From the NCBI GenBank assembly GCA_031761405.1, contig JASEVX010000035.1, forward strand, positions 1,044,936-1,108,935: a stretch of DNA of 64,000 nt. The letters run 5' to 3'. The stretch comes from Serripes groenlandicus. Its lineage: Eukaryota; Mollusca; Bivalvia; Cardiida; Cardiidae. Position numbers and translations under genes: made by a program. Positions within the stretch are counted from its first letter, which is position 1, and every line of letters starts with the position of its first letter. Of the stretch, positions 21,317 to 31,479 are shown in pieces. A model generated the notes under the pieces. It saw only the letters and a program-made list of their open reading frames with translations. It did not search any database and was not told where the DNA came from.

Positions 21317-21650
21317 ACGGCGTTTCCTGGGTAAGTTACCATTACTACTGGTCCAAATTCATCCTGACACCAGTCAGTCAGTCGTAATGCTAACCCCGCA
21401 ACCCTTAGTTTAAACATGTTTTATTGAGAAATAGTTACACAATAGTATATATGTTATACATGTCATGTACATAGGATTGTAAATAAAAGCGTCATAGACA
21501 CTTATACCAATTCCTTTCATCAAACAAATTTGCATCATATTTAAAAGTGCAACCCTTAGCCCTAAGGAGGGTTGCCATTACTATCATTTTTAATATCTTG
21601 TGTATGACCCGGTCGGGGATCGAATCAGTGACCTCCCGAGGCGGTCTGAA
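21317..21650 (-). mobile_element. SINE2, interrupted
   Basis: The minus-strand body (GGCGTTTCCTGGGTAAGTTA) and head (GGGGATCGAATCAGTGACC) are separated by a 140-bp insertion at 21409-21548. Confidence 0.8.
21409..21548 (-). mobile_element. Retroposed 3'-end fragment in SINE2
   Basis: The insertion is flanked by exact 11-bp copies of GCAACCCTTAG (21398-21408 and 21549-21559). On the minus strand it ends CTCAATAAAACATGTTTAAA, with an AATAAA polyadenylation signal about a dozen bases before the end. This suggests a 5'-truncated reverse-transcribed RNA with a very short A-tail. The source RNA is unknown. Confidence 0.6.
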
Positions 21651-21694
21651 CAGAAATAAGCTAATTATTAATTGATACATAAATAACTTGTACA

Positions 21695-21830
21695 TGTGTC
21701 ACGCATTACATCTCCGTAACTCGATCAAGATCAGGGATATGGTACCAACATGCGTGGAACTACAGTTCTGATTTCGTTTGTCTTAATTAACACCTGGGTC
21801 TGGGCCTAGGACAGACGGTCTTCGTGCTCC
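21695..21830 (+). repeat. Dispersed repeat with TCTCCGTAACTCGATC
   Basis: The segment with CATTACATCTCCGTAACTCG and ACATGCGTGGAACTACAGTT recurs, always just upstream of SINE2-like sequence, near 24516, 25000, 26065 and 27590. Confidence 0.6.
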
Positions 21831-24225
21831 CGGTCTTGGCAAAGGAAGACATGGGTGCGATCCTCGGTCGGGTCATACCGAAGACTTAAACAATGGTAGT
21901 TATGGTTTCCCTTCATGGCGCTAAGTGTTGCGGGGATAGCATTACGACTGACTGACTGGTGTAAGGATAAATGGACCAGAAGTTCTGGTAACTTACTCAG
22001 GAAATGCCGTGTAGCATTACGACTGACTGACTGGTGTAAGGATAAATGAACCAGAAGTACTGGTAACTTACTCAGGAAAGGCCGTGTAGCATTACGACTG
22101 ACTGACTGGTGTAAGGATAAATGAACCAGAAGTACTGGTAACTTACTCAGGAAAGGCCGTGTAGCATTACGACTGACTGACTGGTGTAAGGATAAATGAA
22201 CCAGAAGTACTGGTAACTTACTCAGGAAATGCCGTGTAGCATTACGACTGACTGACTGGTGTAAGGATAAATGAACCAGAAGTACTGGTAACTTACTCAG
22301 GAAAGGCCGTGTAGCATTACGACTGACTGACTGGTGTAAGGATAAATGGACCAGAAGTTCTGGTAACTTACTGAGGAAAGGCCGTGTAACATTACGACTG
22401 ACTGACTGGTGTAAGGATAAATGAACCAGAAGTACTGGTAACTTACTCAGGAAAGGCCGTGTATCATTACGACTGACTGACTGGTGTAAGGATAAATGGA
22501 CCAGAAGTACTGGTAACTTACCCAGTATACGCCATGTAGCATTACGACTGACGGACTGGTGTAAGGATAAATGAACCAGAAGTACTGGTAACTTACTCCG
22601 GATACGCCATGTAGCATTACGACTGAATGACTGGTGTAAGGATAAATGATCCAGAAGTACTGGTAACTTACTCAGGAAAGGCCGTGTAGCATTACGACTG
22701 ACTGACTGGTGTAAGGATAAATGGACCAGAAGTTCTGGTAACTTACTGAGGAAAGGCCGTGTAACATTACGACTGACTGACTTGTGTAAGGATAAATGAA
22801 CCAGAAGTACTGGTAACTTACTCAGGAAATGCCGTGTAGCATTACGACTGACTGACTGGTGTAAGGATAAATGAACCAGAAGTAATGGTAACTTACTCAG
22901 GAAAGGCCGTGTAGCATTACGACTGACTGACTGGTGTAAGGATAAATGAACCAGAAGTACTGGTAACTTACTCAGGAAAGGCCGTGTAACATTACGACTG
23001 ACTGACTTGTGTAAGGATAAATGAACCAGAAGTACTGGTAACTTACTCAGGAAAGGCCGTGTAGCATTACGACTGAATGACTGGTGTAAGGATAAATGAA
23101 CCAGAAGTACTGGTAACTTACCCAGGATACGCCCTGTAGCATTACGACTGAATGACTGGTGTAAGGATAAATGAACCAGAAGTACTGGTAACTTACCCAG
23201 GAAAGGCCGTGTAGCATTACGACTGACTGACTGGTGTAAGGATAAATGAACCAGAAGTACTGGTAACTTACTCCGGATACGCCGTGTAGCATTACGACTG
23301 ACTGACTGGTGTAAGGATAAATGAACCAGAAGTACTGGTAACTTAATCCGGATACGCCGTGTAGCATTACGACTGACTGACTGGTGTAAGGATAAATGAA
23401 CCAGAAGTACTGGTAACTTACTCCGGATACGCCGTGTAGCATTACGACTGACTGACTGGTGTAAGGATAAATGAACCAGAAGTACTGGTAACTTACCCAG
23501 GATACGCCGTGTAGCATTACGACTGACTGACTGGTGTAAGGATTAATGAACCAGAAGTACTGGTAACTTACTCAGGCAATGCCGTGTAGCATTACGACTG
23601 ACTGACTGGTGTAAGGATAAATGAACCAGAAGTACTGGTAACTTACCCAGGAAACGCCGTGTAGCATTACGACTGACTGACTGGTATAAGGATAAATGAA
23701 CCAGAAGTACTTGTAACTTACCCAGGATACGCCGTGTAGCATTACGACTAACTGACTGGTGTAAGGATAAATGGACCAGAAGTAGTGGTAACTTACTCAG
23801 GATACGCCGTGTAGCATTACGACTGATTGACTGGTGTAAGGATAAATGGACCAGAAGTTCTGGTAACTTACTGAGGAAAGGCCGTGTAGCATTACGACTG
23901 ACTGACTGGTGTAAGGATAAATGGACCAGAAGTACTGGTAACTTACCCAGGATACGCCATGCAGCATTACGACTGACTGACTGGTGTAAGGATAAATGGA
24001 CCAGAAGTACTGGTAACTTACCCAGGATACGCCATGTAGCATTACGACTGACTGACTGGTGTAAGGATAAATGGACCAGAAGTACTGGTAACTTACCCAG
24101 GATACGCCGTGTAGCATTACGACTGACTGACTGGTGTAAGGATAAATGAACCAGAAGTACTGGTAACTTACCCAGGATACGCCGTGTTTTAACTGATACA
24201 TTGTTGAAAGTGGCGTGCAACACAA
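21831..24225 (+). mobile_element. SINE2 whose body has been expanded into a satellite
   Basis: A normal SINE2 head (GATCCTCGGTCGGGTCATAC, then CTTCATGGCGCTAAGTGTTG) leads into the array at 21937. A normal SINE2 tail (GTGTTTTAACTGATACATTG, GTGGCGTGCAACAC) follows its end at 24187. The array unit is the SINE2 body segment itself, so the satellite arose inside one SINE insertion. Confidence 0.85.
21937..24187. repeat. 75-bp satellite, 30 copies
   Basis: The unit contains TAGCATTACGACTGACTGAC, TAAGGATAAATGAACCAGAA and TACTGGTAACTTACTCAGGA. The period is exactly 75 bp (2251 bp, 30 copies). Variants such as GGATACGCC and GGAAAGGCC fall in local blocks, as in unequal exchange. Because 75 is a multiple of three, minus-strand frames stay open for hundreds of codons with a 25-residue repeat; these are not genes. 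Confidence 0.95.
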
Positions 24226-24395
24226 AACATATACTATATATCAAATGAATCGTTAAAAAAACAAAGTCTTCCACCGAAGTATCTTGTTTTTGTTTGGTGT
24301 TGTACACCGCTTTCAACTTCTTATTATCATGTAAAGGAGATGCGTCTTGCAAAGTCAGAAAATGTGGACCCCAAATTTTTATGTAAAACTTAAGT

Positions 24396-24433
24396 TCCGA
24401 TGCCAGGAATCCTAACCACTAGACCACATCGGA
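24396..24433 (-). pseudogene. tRNA-Glu pseudogene with 33-base deletion
   Basis: Acceptor and D-arm sequences match the two intact tRNA-Glu genes downstream, but the anticodon loop and most of the T arm are missing. The deletion joins GCCGGGAATC to CCAGGAATC, short similar sequences that explain a slippage deletion. Confidence 0.85.
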
Positions 24434-24515
24434 GACGTAAGTTGGTGTAGTTATTGGCCATTTCGTATTCGTGTTAATAATTAACATTATATACTTTCAG
24501 CATCCATGGTAGTTG

Positions 24516-24945
24516 TATCACGCATTACATCTCCGTAACGCGATCTCAAACAGGTATGTGGTACCAACAACATGCATGGAACTACAGTTCAGATGATGTG
24601 ATGGTAAGAGCGTCCGCCTTTTGTAGCAGGATACTTTAAAAAAACGGGTAGTAATTGCTTCTCTCTTTGGCGCTCAGGGTTGCCGATAAATGAGCCAGAA
24701 GAACTGGAAACTTACATGGGAAACGTCGTGTTCTAACTGATAGATTATTGTAAGTGGCTTAAAACACAAAATAAACTCCACATTATATATCTCGAATTCA
24801 TTGTTAAAAAACCCAAAATCTTCCACCGTTGCCATTACTACCATCTTTAAAGTATTCTGTATGACGCGGTCGGGGATCGATTCCGTGACCTCCCGCATCC
24901 AATGCGGACGCTCTACACTACACCGCAAAGCCGGTCTGATCAGAA
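24516..24945. mobile_element. Dispersed repeat and SINE2 fragments
   Basis: The TCTCCGTAACGCGATC repeat is followed by a plus-strand SINE2 lacking its head (to about 24770). A minus-strand SINE2 head fragment follows, with GGGGATCGATTCCGTGACC (24820-24945). Confidence 0.6.
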
Positions 24946-24989
24946 ATAAGATAATTATTAAGGTATGCACGAATGTAACTTGTACATGT

Positions 24990-25235
24990 ATGTAACATTA
25001 CAGCTCCGTAACTTGATCACAAATAGGGATGTGATTCCAACATGCATGGAACTAAAGTTCTGATATTTTTTGTCTGGGTGAAAGTAGGACCGTCTTCGTG
25101 ATGTGATGGTAAAAGCGTCCGCCTTTGTAGCGGGATACCTGTGTGCGATCCTCAGTCCGGTCATACCAAATATTTTAAAGAATGGTAGTATTTGCTTCCC
25201 TCCCTGGCGCTCAAGGTTGCGTGGGCAGTGCAGTG
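24990..25235 (+). repeat. Dispersed repeat joined to a SINE2 fragment
   Basis: Same order as at 24516 and 26060: AGCTCCGTAACTTGATC, GATGTGATGGTAAAAGCGTC, GCTTCCCTCCCTGGCGCTCA. It lies about 100 bp upstream of a tRNA-Glu locus. Confidence 0.6.
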
Positions 25236-25331
25236 ACTATCAATAGTACTTTATTAGAGTACTTTATTAGAGTGCTTGCGATATTTGTTTGCCAGAAAAT
25301 GTGGACTACCATTTTAAAGTAAAAATATAGT

Positions 25332-25402
25332 TCCGATGCCGGGAATCGAACCCGGGCCGCCTGGGTGAAAACCAGGAATCCTAACCACTAGACCACATCG
25401 GA
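25332..25402 (-). tRNA. tRNA-Glu (UUC)
   Basis: Minus strand: acceptor TCCGATG pairs with CATCGGA. The D arm is GGTCTAGTGGTTAGGAT (A box), the anticodon loop CTGGTTTTCACCCAG gives UUC, and the T arm is CCCGGGTTCGATTCCCGG (B box). All stems are intact over 71 nt, CCA is not encoded, and no intron is present. Two further copies (one broken) flank it at about 1-kb spacing. Confidence 0.95.
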
Positions 25403-25436
25403 GATATGAAACTTTGTGTATTTATTATCCACTTTG

Positions 25437-25640
25437 TAATGGTGCTGGTGGTTAGCGTCGGGGATTTGAAACCGGGCGTCCCGGGTTTGTTCCCCAGCCG
25501 CGGCATGACGGTCATGGTTGAGTGCCCTATGGCTAGGCACATTTTCTAGTCTAGTACTGATTTCTTTACCCAGGGATCATGAATAAGTGAACTGTCGCCC
25601 TGATATAACTGAAATAATGTTGAAAGCGACGAAAGATAAA
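25437..25640 (+). mobile_element. SINE4-type copy
   Basis: A tRNA-like head (GGTGGTTAGCGTCGGGGATT, B box like GGTTTGTTCCCC) is followed by ACCCAGGGATCATGAATAAG and the common tail GATATAACTGAAATAATGTT. A second copy lies at 28320-28710. Confidence 0.65.
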
Positions 25641-25789
25641 AAAATAATAAAGTGTTGGTGTTTATATTTAACATTGTATACTTTCAACAGCCATATGATT
25701 GAAACTGGACATTCAACAGATATGGTTTTGTTTTGTTTGTTTGTTTGTTTGATATTGTACGCCGCTTTTAACTTTGTATAAGTTATTTC

Positions 25790-26005
25790 ACGGCGTTTCC
25801 TGTGTAAGTTACCATTACCACTGGTCCATAATTTATCCTGACACCAGTCAGTCAATCGTAATGCTAACCCTGCAACCCTAAGCCCCAAGGAGGGTAGCCA
25901 TTACTACCATCTTTAAAGTATTATGTATGACGCGGTCGGGGATCCATTCCGTGACCTCCCGCATCCAATGCGGACGCTCTACACTACACCGCAAAGCCGA
26001 TCTGA
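25790..26005 (-). mobile_element. SINE2 copy
   Basis: Minus strand: GGCGTTTCCTGTGTAAGTTA, CAGTCAGTCAATCGTAATGC, GGTCGGGGATCCATTCCGTG; close to full length. Confidence 0.75.
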
Positions 26006-26059
26006 TCAGAAATAAGATAATTATTTAGGTATGCACGAATGTAACTTGTACATGTATCC

Positions 26060-26290
26060 CGCATTACATCTCCGTAACTCGATCTCAAACTGAGATGTAG
26101 TAACAACATGCATGGGACTAAAGTTCTTATCTTATCGTCAGGGTGTAGGTAGGACCGTCTTCGTGATGTGATGGTAAAAGCGTCCGCGTGATACCTGTGT
26201 GCGATCCTCGGTCCGGTCATACCAAAGACTTTAATAAAATGGTAGTAATTGCTTCCGTCCCTGGCACTCAAGATTGCGGGGGCAGTGCAG
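26060..26290 (+). repeat. Dispersed repeat joined to a SINE2 fragment
   Basis: Third copy of the arrangement that precedes each tRNA-Glu locus. Confidence 0.6.
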
Positions 26291-26377
26291 TGACTGTAAA
26301 TACAAGTACTTTATTAGCATGATTGCGTACTGGGGTGGTAGAACATGTTGACCACCATTTTAATGTAAAAAGATAGT

Positions 26378-26448
26378 TCCGATGCCGGGAATCGAACCCG
26401 GGCCACCTGGGTGAAAACCAGGAATCCTAACCACTAGACCACATCGGA
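26378..26448 (-). tRNA. tRNA-Glu (UUC)
   Basis: It differs from the copy at 25332-25402 only at one visible position in the variable/T-arm region (GGCCACC for GGCCGCC on the plus strand). All stems pair and the anticodon is UUC. Upstream flank (TTCCGATGCC preceded by AAAAAGATAG) also matches, so the locus was duplicated with its surroundings. Confidence 0.95.
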
Positions 26449-26639
26449 GATATGAGAGTCGTTGTATTAATCAGCCGATTGGAATTAGGGTTGTTGTTAA
26501 TAATTTTACATCATGATTGTTTAATTCAATTATTAATATTGTCATTACCATTATTAGACACATATTTCAATAATTATTAATATTGTTACTACCATTTTTA
26601 TACACATATGTTTCACGAAGAGGTTTTTCGTCACTTTCA

Positions 26640-26835
26640 ACAATTGTTCAGTTAAATCACGGATAAGTTACCCCTTCTACTAAATCTTTTTTTCCTGATA
26701 TCAGAGACTCAGCCGTAAGACTAATCCCATCAGTACCGTTTATAAAGTATTTATTTGTGAACCGGCTAGGTAATTAACAGGCGACCTCTCTCACCGCGAG
26801 CGGACGCTCTACCACTATTTCACCGATGCGGTAAC
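26640..26835 (-). mobile_element. Degenerate SINE2
   Basis: Minus strand: GATAAGTTACCCCTTCTACT, a decayed body, and a head region with GCGGACGCTCTACCACTATT. Confidence 0.5.
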
Positions 26836-26860
26836 GGGATCACGTGCATTGATATGGTAT

Positions 26861-27180
26861 CAGGGGCGTAGCTTCCTTTAGGCACTGTAGGCACGTGCCT
26901 ACACATTTTTTCTAAAAATGCCCCCAAATACAGCCGCGGCGATACACATCTGCGTAATGTATCGACCGGATCAGCCTGCGCTGTCCGAGCAGACTGATCC
27001 GGCCGACACATTCCGTCTAAGGGGGGATAGATAGAGTAGTGATTCCTGAAACAGAAATGCCACAGGTACCCCTGTGTGGTATGCTTAGGCAGATCCGGGT
27101 CGATACTTTACGCAGAGTCCACAATGTTAATATTCTCACGAGACGGCCTACACATTGAGTATTGCCAAGCTACGCCCCTG
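26861..27180. mobile_element. hAT-like element with nested dispersed repeat
   Basis: The ends CAGGGGCGTAGCTT and AAGCTACGCCCCTG are inverted and have the form typical of hAT termini. No clean 8-bp duplication was seen. GCCTACACATT occurs just inside both ends (about 26892 and 27148), which would fit a second element inserted within. Confidence 0.6.
26935..27150 (+). repeat. R-family dispersed repeat
   Basis: Carries GATCCGGGTCGATACTTTAC, GCAGAGTCCACAATGTTAAT and CTCACGAGACGGCC. Related copies lie at 41285-41400, 42555-42715 (minus) and 58090-58152. Confidence 0.65.
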
Positions 27181-27344
27181 GGTACTATAACAACTGTGGC
27201 GCCTAACATCCTGATTACTATGTCTGAAAGTTGCATCTTTGGTCTAGAATTAATGAAAGAAGATAGTGATAACTTTGATCAATTGAGTCTTACATGTACG
27301 TAGATGCAACAATAACAACAATTGATAAACGTGGCTCCTATGTA

Positions 27345-27572
27345 GTCACCCAAGTCCATATACAACACATCTGCAGCAGATGGCTTTGAAAACATCTTGA
27401 CACACATGGCTGTAAATAAAAGTATGATAATTAAATAGAGTTGAAAACATTATTGCAAAAGGGGTAATTGCTCGTCATGAGCAATATCCCCCTTTTGTCA
27501 CAATGTTATCCAAGAGTCGTCTGATGCAGGGGTGTCGTAAAGCGTCTGTAAATGGTAACGTAAAGGGTTAAC
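27345..27572 (+). mobile_element. PB1 MITE, ends decayed
   Basis: CATCTGCAGCAGATGGC, hairpin TTGCTCGTCATGAGCAA, and AACGTAAAGGGTTAA. Confidence 0.65.
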
Positions 27573-27584
27573 CATTTATGATAT

Positions 27585-27720
27585 AATACTTTCATAGTCT
27601 CTGGCGAATAAAGCATCTTCATACCGGGATTACAAACAGGGGTATAGTACCAACACAAGTAGGGCTACATTTATGATATTTTAGACTGAAGTGACACCTG
27701 GGTCTAGACTGCATGTAAAC
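27585..27720 (+). repeat. Diverged dispersed repeat
   Basis: AGTACCAACACAAGTAGGGC and GTGACACCTGGGTCTAGAC match the repeat at 21695. The following 280 bases hold nothing recognised. Confidence 0.45.
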
Positions 27721-27989
27721 AGACAGTATATTACTCTATGGAGTCTTTGTGTATGGCTTTCTAAGTATTAAAGGTGAAATGCAATGCAGAATTTTGTATA
27801 TCAATTATAACCGTACGCTTATTCAGTAATTGTGTACAAATACATCGGAAAAATCCATTCCTCGGTATCTTTACTTAAACAATTGTCACTAACAATAGTC
27901 ACTTCACGGGCCTCAAAAGTATCATTTGAAACAATCTAAGGGATACGTAAAAACATCCGGAAATTAGAAAAACATTTTTCGATAGTCGA

Positions 27990-28110
27990 AAAACAATGTG
28001 GGAAAGGGAGTAATTGCTCATCTTTAGCAATTTCACTCATTTCCACAATCTTTTCCAAAAAATTCGTCTGCTTCAGATGCAACCAATGTCGCCTGTATCA
28101 TGGAAAGCAT
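27990..28110 (+). mobile_element. PB1 MITE fragment
   Basis: AATGTGGGAAAGGGAGTAAT, TTGCTCATCTTTAGCAA centre, then TTCGTCTGCTTCAGATGC. Confidence 0.5.
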
Positions 28111-28149
28111 TATCTAATTACAAGTTACATGTACAATTAGGTTTCCCAA

Positions 28150-28262
28150 ATCGAGGTTGGTGGCAGCGGTGCAGTGGTAAAGCGTCAGCCCTTCGCACCA
28201 AGGGTCCCGGGTTCGAATGCCGTGATAAACGGGTTCTGTCTGAGGAACTGTTCATTAATATC
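28150..28262 (+). mobile_element. SINE3-type tRNA-like head
   Basis: GCAGCGGTGCAGTGGTAAAG (A box) and GGTCCCGGGTTCGAATGCC (B box) followed by ACGGGTTCTG. A minus-strand relative lies at 60125-60220. Confidence 0.55.
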
Positions 28263-28319
28263 GGCGCGTGTACTGTACTTATGTCTACAGGAAATCCGCC
28301 GTGACCGTGACCGTGTGTT

Positions 28320-28712
28320 TAGCGGCGTTTTTTTTGGAAACGGGCGTGTCCCGGGTTCGATCCCCAGTCTCAGCAGTCATAATGGAGTGCGCTTGGACAA
28401 GGCTCTGTGTTTACCCAGGGATCATGAATAAGTCAACTTTCGCCGTGTTTTAACTCTTTCAGCGCCGAATTGTTTAAAGTAGAATCTTCCATGTTCAAAA
28501 TCGGGAGTCTCCATTTCTCATGTAATTAAAGTTTGGACTATTGTGATAACTAAAAGGCAAACAATGCTGATTTCAGGTGAGACAGCTCGTTACGAGCTGA
28601 CTCACTTGAATCAGTATTGTTTGCAAAAACCTCAATATTGCCTTTGGCGCTCAAAGAGTTAACTGAAATAATGTTTTAAATGGCGTAAAACTCCAAATTC
28701 TACAGGTAGTAG
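28320..28712 (+). mobile_element. SINE4-type copy interrupted by PB2
   Basis: The head B box GTCCCGGGTTCGATCCCC and ACCCAGGGATCATGAATAAG lead to CGCCGTGTTTTAA. The tail continues CTGAAATAATG after the MITE, ending TGGCGTAAAACTCC. Confidence 0.7.
28450..28662 (-). mobile_element. PB2 MITE, full length, inside a SINE tail
   Basis: TTAA at 28450-28453 and 28659-28662. Ends CTCTTTCAGCGCCGAATTG and TTTGGCGCTCAAAGAG; centre GCTCGTTACGAGC. Other SINE copies show the empty site as GTGTTTTAACTGA, so TTAA is the duplicated target, as for piggyBac (or Kolobok) elements. Confidence 0.95.
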
Positions 28713-28770
28713 ACATCGAGCGTGATAAGTGTAGTTTAAACATATATTATTCAATACAAGTTACATAGTA

Positions 28771-29070
28771 TCAATGTCGAGTCGCGGTAGCTCAGTCGGT
28801 AACGACGCGGGCTGTCAATCCAGGGGTTGTGAGTTCGAATCCCGACTCGGCCAACTTTCTTTCCGACGTTTGACAAAAGTCATTGCGACATGCGTCATTT
28901 GTCTTCCACCAATGGGCTATGTCCGTGTGGAAAAGCAGCCAGTTGCTTGGGAAGATTGTTGTGTGGAGTACTGGTGTGAGAAAACCAGTAGGTGAACTGG
29001 CCGCCGTGATATGACTGAGAAATTGTTAAAAACGGCATTAAACCCCAATCAATTAATCAATCAATACATA
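28771..29070 (+). mobile_element. SINE1, full length
   Basis: The head is GTCGCGGTAGCTCAGTCGGT (A box) with GGTTGTGAGTTCGAATCCC (B box). The body has TGTGGAAAAGCAGCCAGTTG and GAACTGGCCGCCGTGATATG. The tail is ACGGCATTAAACCCC then (AATC)n. Confidence 0.9.
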
Positions 29071-29292
29071 GTATTAAATTTTCACATTTCAAAAAGAAAA
29101 TGATTGGAACTTATTAAACTCACATCCTATCAGCTTTATTAATATAAGCTGAATGCTTGCTTCGCAATCGATATTAGATTAATAAGTTTAAACTAAAGGA
29201 AGGTCATTGGCATTTTTACTTGTCGAGACATATGGTGTAGCTATAGAGTAGAACGAAAGGTTGGTTAAAAATTAAGCGTGTCAGTTTGTTTT

Positions 29293-29523
29293 TTAATCCT
29301 TTCCCTCATATAGACGCTTTCTGACGCCTCTGCAAGCAGACGGCTTTTTGAAAACATAGTAACAAAAGAAGAAATTGCACAAAACGTGCAATTTCTCCTT
29401 TTGTCACAATGTTTTCCACTTTTAGTCATAGGTTATCCATTCAATTATAGAGATTTTCCATTATTTGACAAAATATGTTCAAAGTTGTCTGCTGCAGGTT
29501 TGTCGTATGAGGGAAAGGGTTAA
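29293..29523 (+). mobile_element. PB1 MITE, full length
   Basis: TTAA at both ends (29293-29296, 29520-29523); central hairpin TTGCACAAAACGTGCAA. Confidence 0.9.
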
Positions 29524-29644
29524 TCTACTGATAACTTTCAATACGTTAATCTGTTCTGTTTAAAGGTAACTATTGACGTCGTTATCAATCTGCTGCAAAC
29601 TTGATTAATTATTCACTCTCTAAAATAAATAAAAGCGGCAACAG

Positions 29645-29866
29645 TGAACCCTTTCCCACATACAAGCAATTTGCAGCAAACGACTTTTAAAACATCGAGG
29701 GCAAAAATGAAACATTTCTTCAATTATTGTAATTGATAAGAGTTGAAAACATTGTGGCAAAATGAGAAATTGCTCCCTATGAGCAATTTCTTCTTTTGTT
29801 ACAATGTTTTCAGAAGTCGTCTACTGCAGAGGTGTCAGAAAGCGTCTATAAGTGGGAAGAGGTTAA
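29645..29866 (+). mobile_element. PB1 MITE
   Basis: Left end GAACCCTTTCCCACATACAA has lost its TTAA; right end GGTTAA at 29866; centre TTGCTCCCTATGAGCAA. Confidence 0.8.
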
Positions 29867-30003
29867 CCCTACCTTTCCCACTTGCAGAAGCATTCTAATG
29901 CTTTTTTATCTCTATTCAATGATCACACTTTTTAAAATTCTTAAAGATTTTCAATATGTTTGCCTAAATGTTTTCAAAGTCGTCTGCTGCATTAGTTGTT
30001 ATA
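29867..30003 (+). mobile_element. PB1 MITE, shortened
   Basis: CCTTTCCCACTTGCAGAAG and GTTTTCAAAGTCGTCTGCTG without the hairpin. Confidence 0.5.
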
Positions 30004-30520
30004 TGTTGTGTAGTGGTAGAAGTGTCTACCTCGGGTGTAGGAGGTCGCGGGTTCAATCCCCTTACGGGTAATACGAACATTGGCAGTAATAGCTTTGCCT
30101 CCGTCCTTGTCGCTCAGGAATGTTGGGGTTAGCATTACGACTGACTGGCTAGTATCAGGACAGCAGGATGAATAGTACTGGGTCCAAGTCTACCAACATT
30201 ACTTAGCGTTAAGTAATACTTAAATTCTTAAACGCATATTTCATCATTTTTCGTTTCCTTAATAAAAATACCAAAATATTTCATTTCTTAAAAATAATTG
30301 TTAGTCAGCAAGGTAACTAATTTCGTCAACTTACTCATATTTAAGTACCTTCCACCATTCATGTATTACAAAATATTAAGGAAACAAAAATTGATGATAT
30401 ATGCGTTTAAGAATTTAAGTATTACTTAGCGCTAAGTAATGTTGGTGGAATTGGACCCTGGTCACTTACCCAGGAAACGCCATGAAAATAACTGAAAACA
30501 TTTGAACACCATGCGAACAA
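30004..30520 (+). mobile_element. SINE2 interrupted by a foldback MITE
   Basis: Head GTAGTGGTAGAAGTGTCTAC and B box GGTCGCGGGTTCAATCCCC, body to AATAGTACTG. Resumes at CTGGTCACTTACCCAGGAAA and ends in a degraded AACTGAAAACATTTG tail. Confidence 0.75.
30181..30457. mobile_element. Foldback MITE, 277 bp, CTG duplication
   Basis: GGTCCAAGTCTACCAACATT is inverted as AATGTTGGTGGAATTGGACC; arms are about 70 bp. CTG flanks both ends (30178-30180, 30458-30460), and rejoining them restores a normal SINE2 body. A 3-bp duplication fits PIF/Harbinger-type elements. Confidence 0.85.
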
Positions 30521-30664
30521 TCAAACAAACACAACTTATTTTTCAATGTGTTATGTATGAAACTATTTAACTTTAAATGGAATTATTCACCACCCAACAA
30601 GTATGTATACAATGGTTTAACTTAATCCCATTTAAAGGAGTAACAATAAAGAGTTAACAAAAAA

Positions 30665-31070
30665 CGGTAATTAACCCTTTTCCGCATACAACACATTTGC
30701 AGAAGACGGATTTGAAAACATCTAAGAAGAAATATAACAATAAAGAGTCAACACAAACGGTAATTAACCGTTTTCCGCATACTACAAATTTGCAATATCC
30801 GGATTTGAAAAAAAAACATCTGAGAAGAAATATAACAATAAAGAGTCAACACAAACGGTAATTAACCGTTTTCCGCATACTACAAATTTGCAATAGCCGG
30901 ATTTGAAAAAAACCATCTGAGAAGAAATATAACAATAAAAAATCAAGAACACTGACAGTAATTAATCGTTTCCCCCATACAACAAAATGTGAAGCAGTTG
31001 GATTTGAACACATCTGAGAAGAAATATCACAATATAGAGTAAACAGAAAACAGTAAGTAAACCTTTTCCC
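30665..31070 (+). repeat. Tandem repeat of ~97 bp built from a MITE end
   Basis: Four to five units start TTAACCCTTTTCCGCATAC or close variants (30672, 30765, 30862, 30961, 31057) and contain GAAGAAATATAACAATAAAG. The starts resemble the PB1 left end. Confidence 0.7.
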
Positions 31071-31194
31071 GCTTATAACAATTTTGAAGCAGCCGGATTT
31101 GAAAACATCAGATGAGAAATATGGACATTTCCTATGAACAAACGTACTGTTAGTGATTAGATAGAGGTTAAATTCAATGTGGAACAATGAGCAA

Positions 31195-31265
31195 ATTCCT
31201 CTTTTCGCCATTGCTTTCAGATGTATGCTGCAGATGCGTAAACATGCACATATATTTGACACAGA
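31195..31265 (+). mobile_element. PB1-like right-half fragment
   Basis: CCTCTTTTCGCCATTGCTTT followed by ATGCTGCAGATGCG and a decayed end. Confidence 0.35.
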
Positions 31266-31479
31266 GTTAAATACTAAGGGCTTCGCATCTGCGCAGTCTA
31301 ATCTAGATCTGCACTGATCGACAATTATTCGCAGAAAGTTTCAGGAAACATTTGTCAAACATAGTGGATATCCTGATTGCACATGCAGTTATTAAAATAA
31401 ATACGCATACAAGAAACAGGTAAAAGAGTATATTTGTAACAGATAGAGAGACATGTGGTTTTCGCTTCTCGAGGCAGTT

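Noticed and set aside
23047..24352. Long minus-strand open frames with a 25-residue repeat
   Set aside because: The unit is exactly 75 bp, so any stop-free frame stays open along the array. The DNA is SINE body sequence, and both neighbouring frames are also open.
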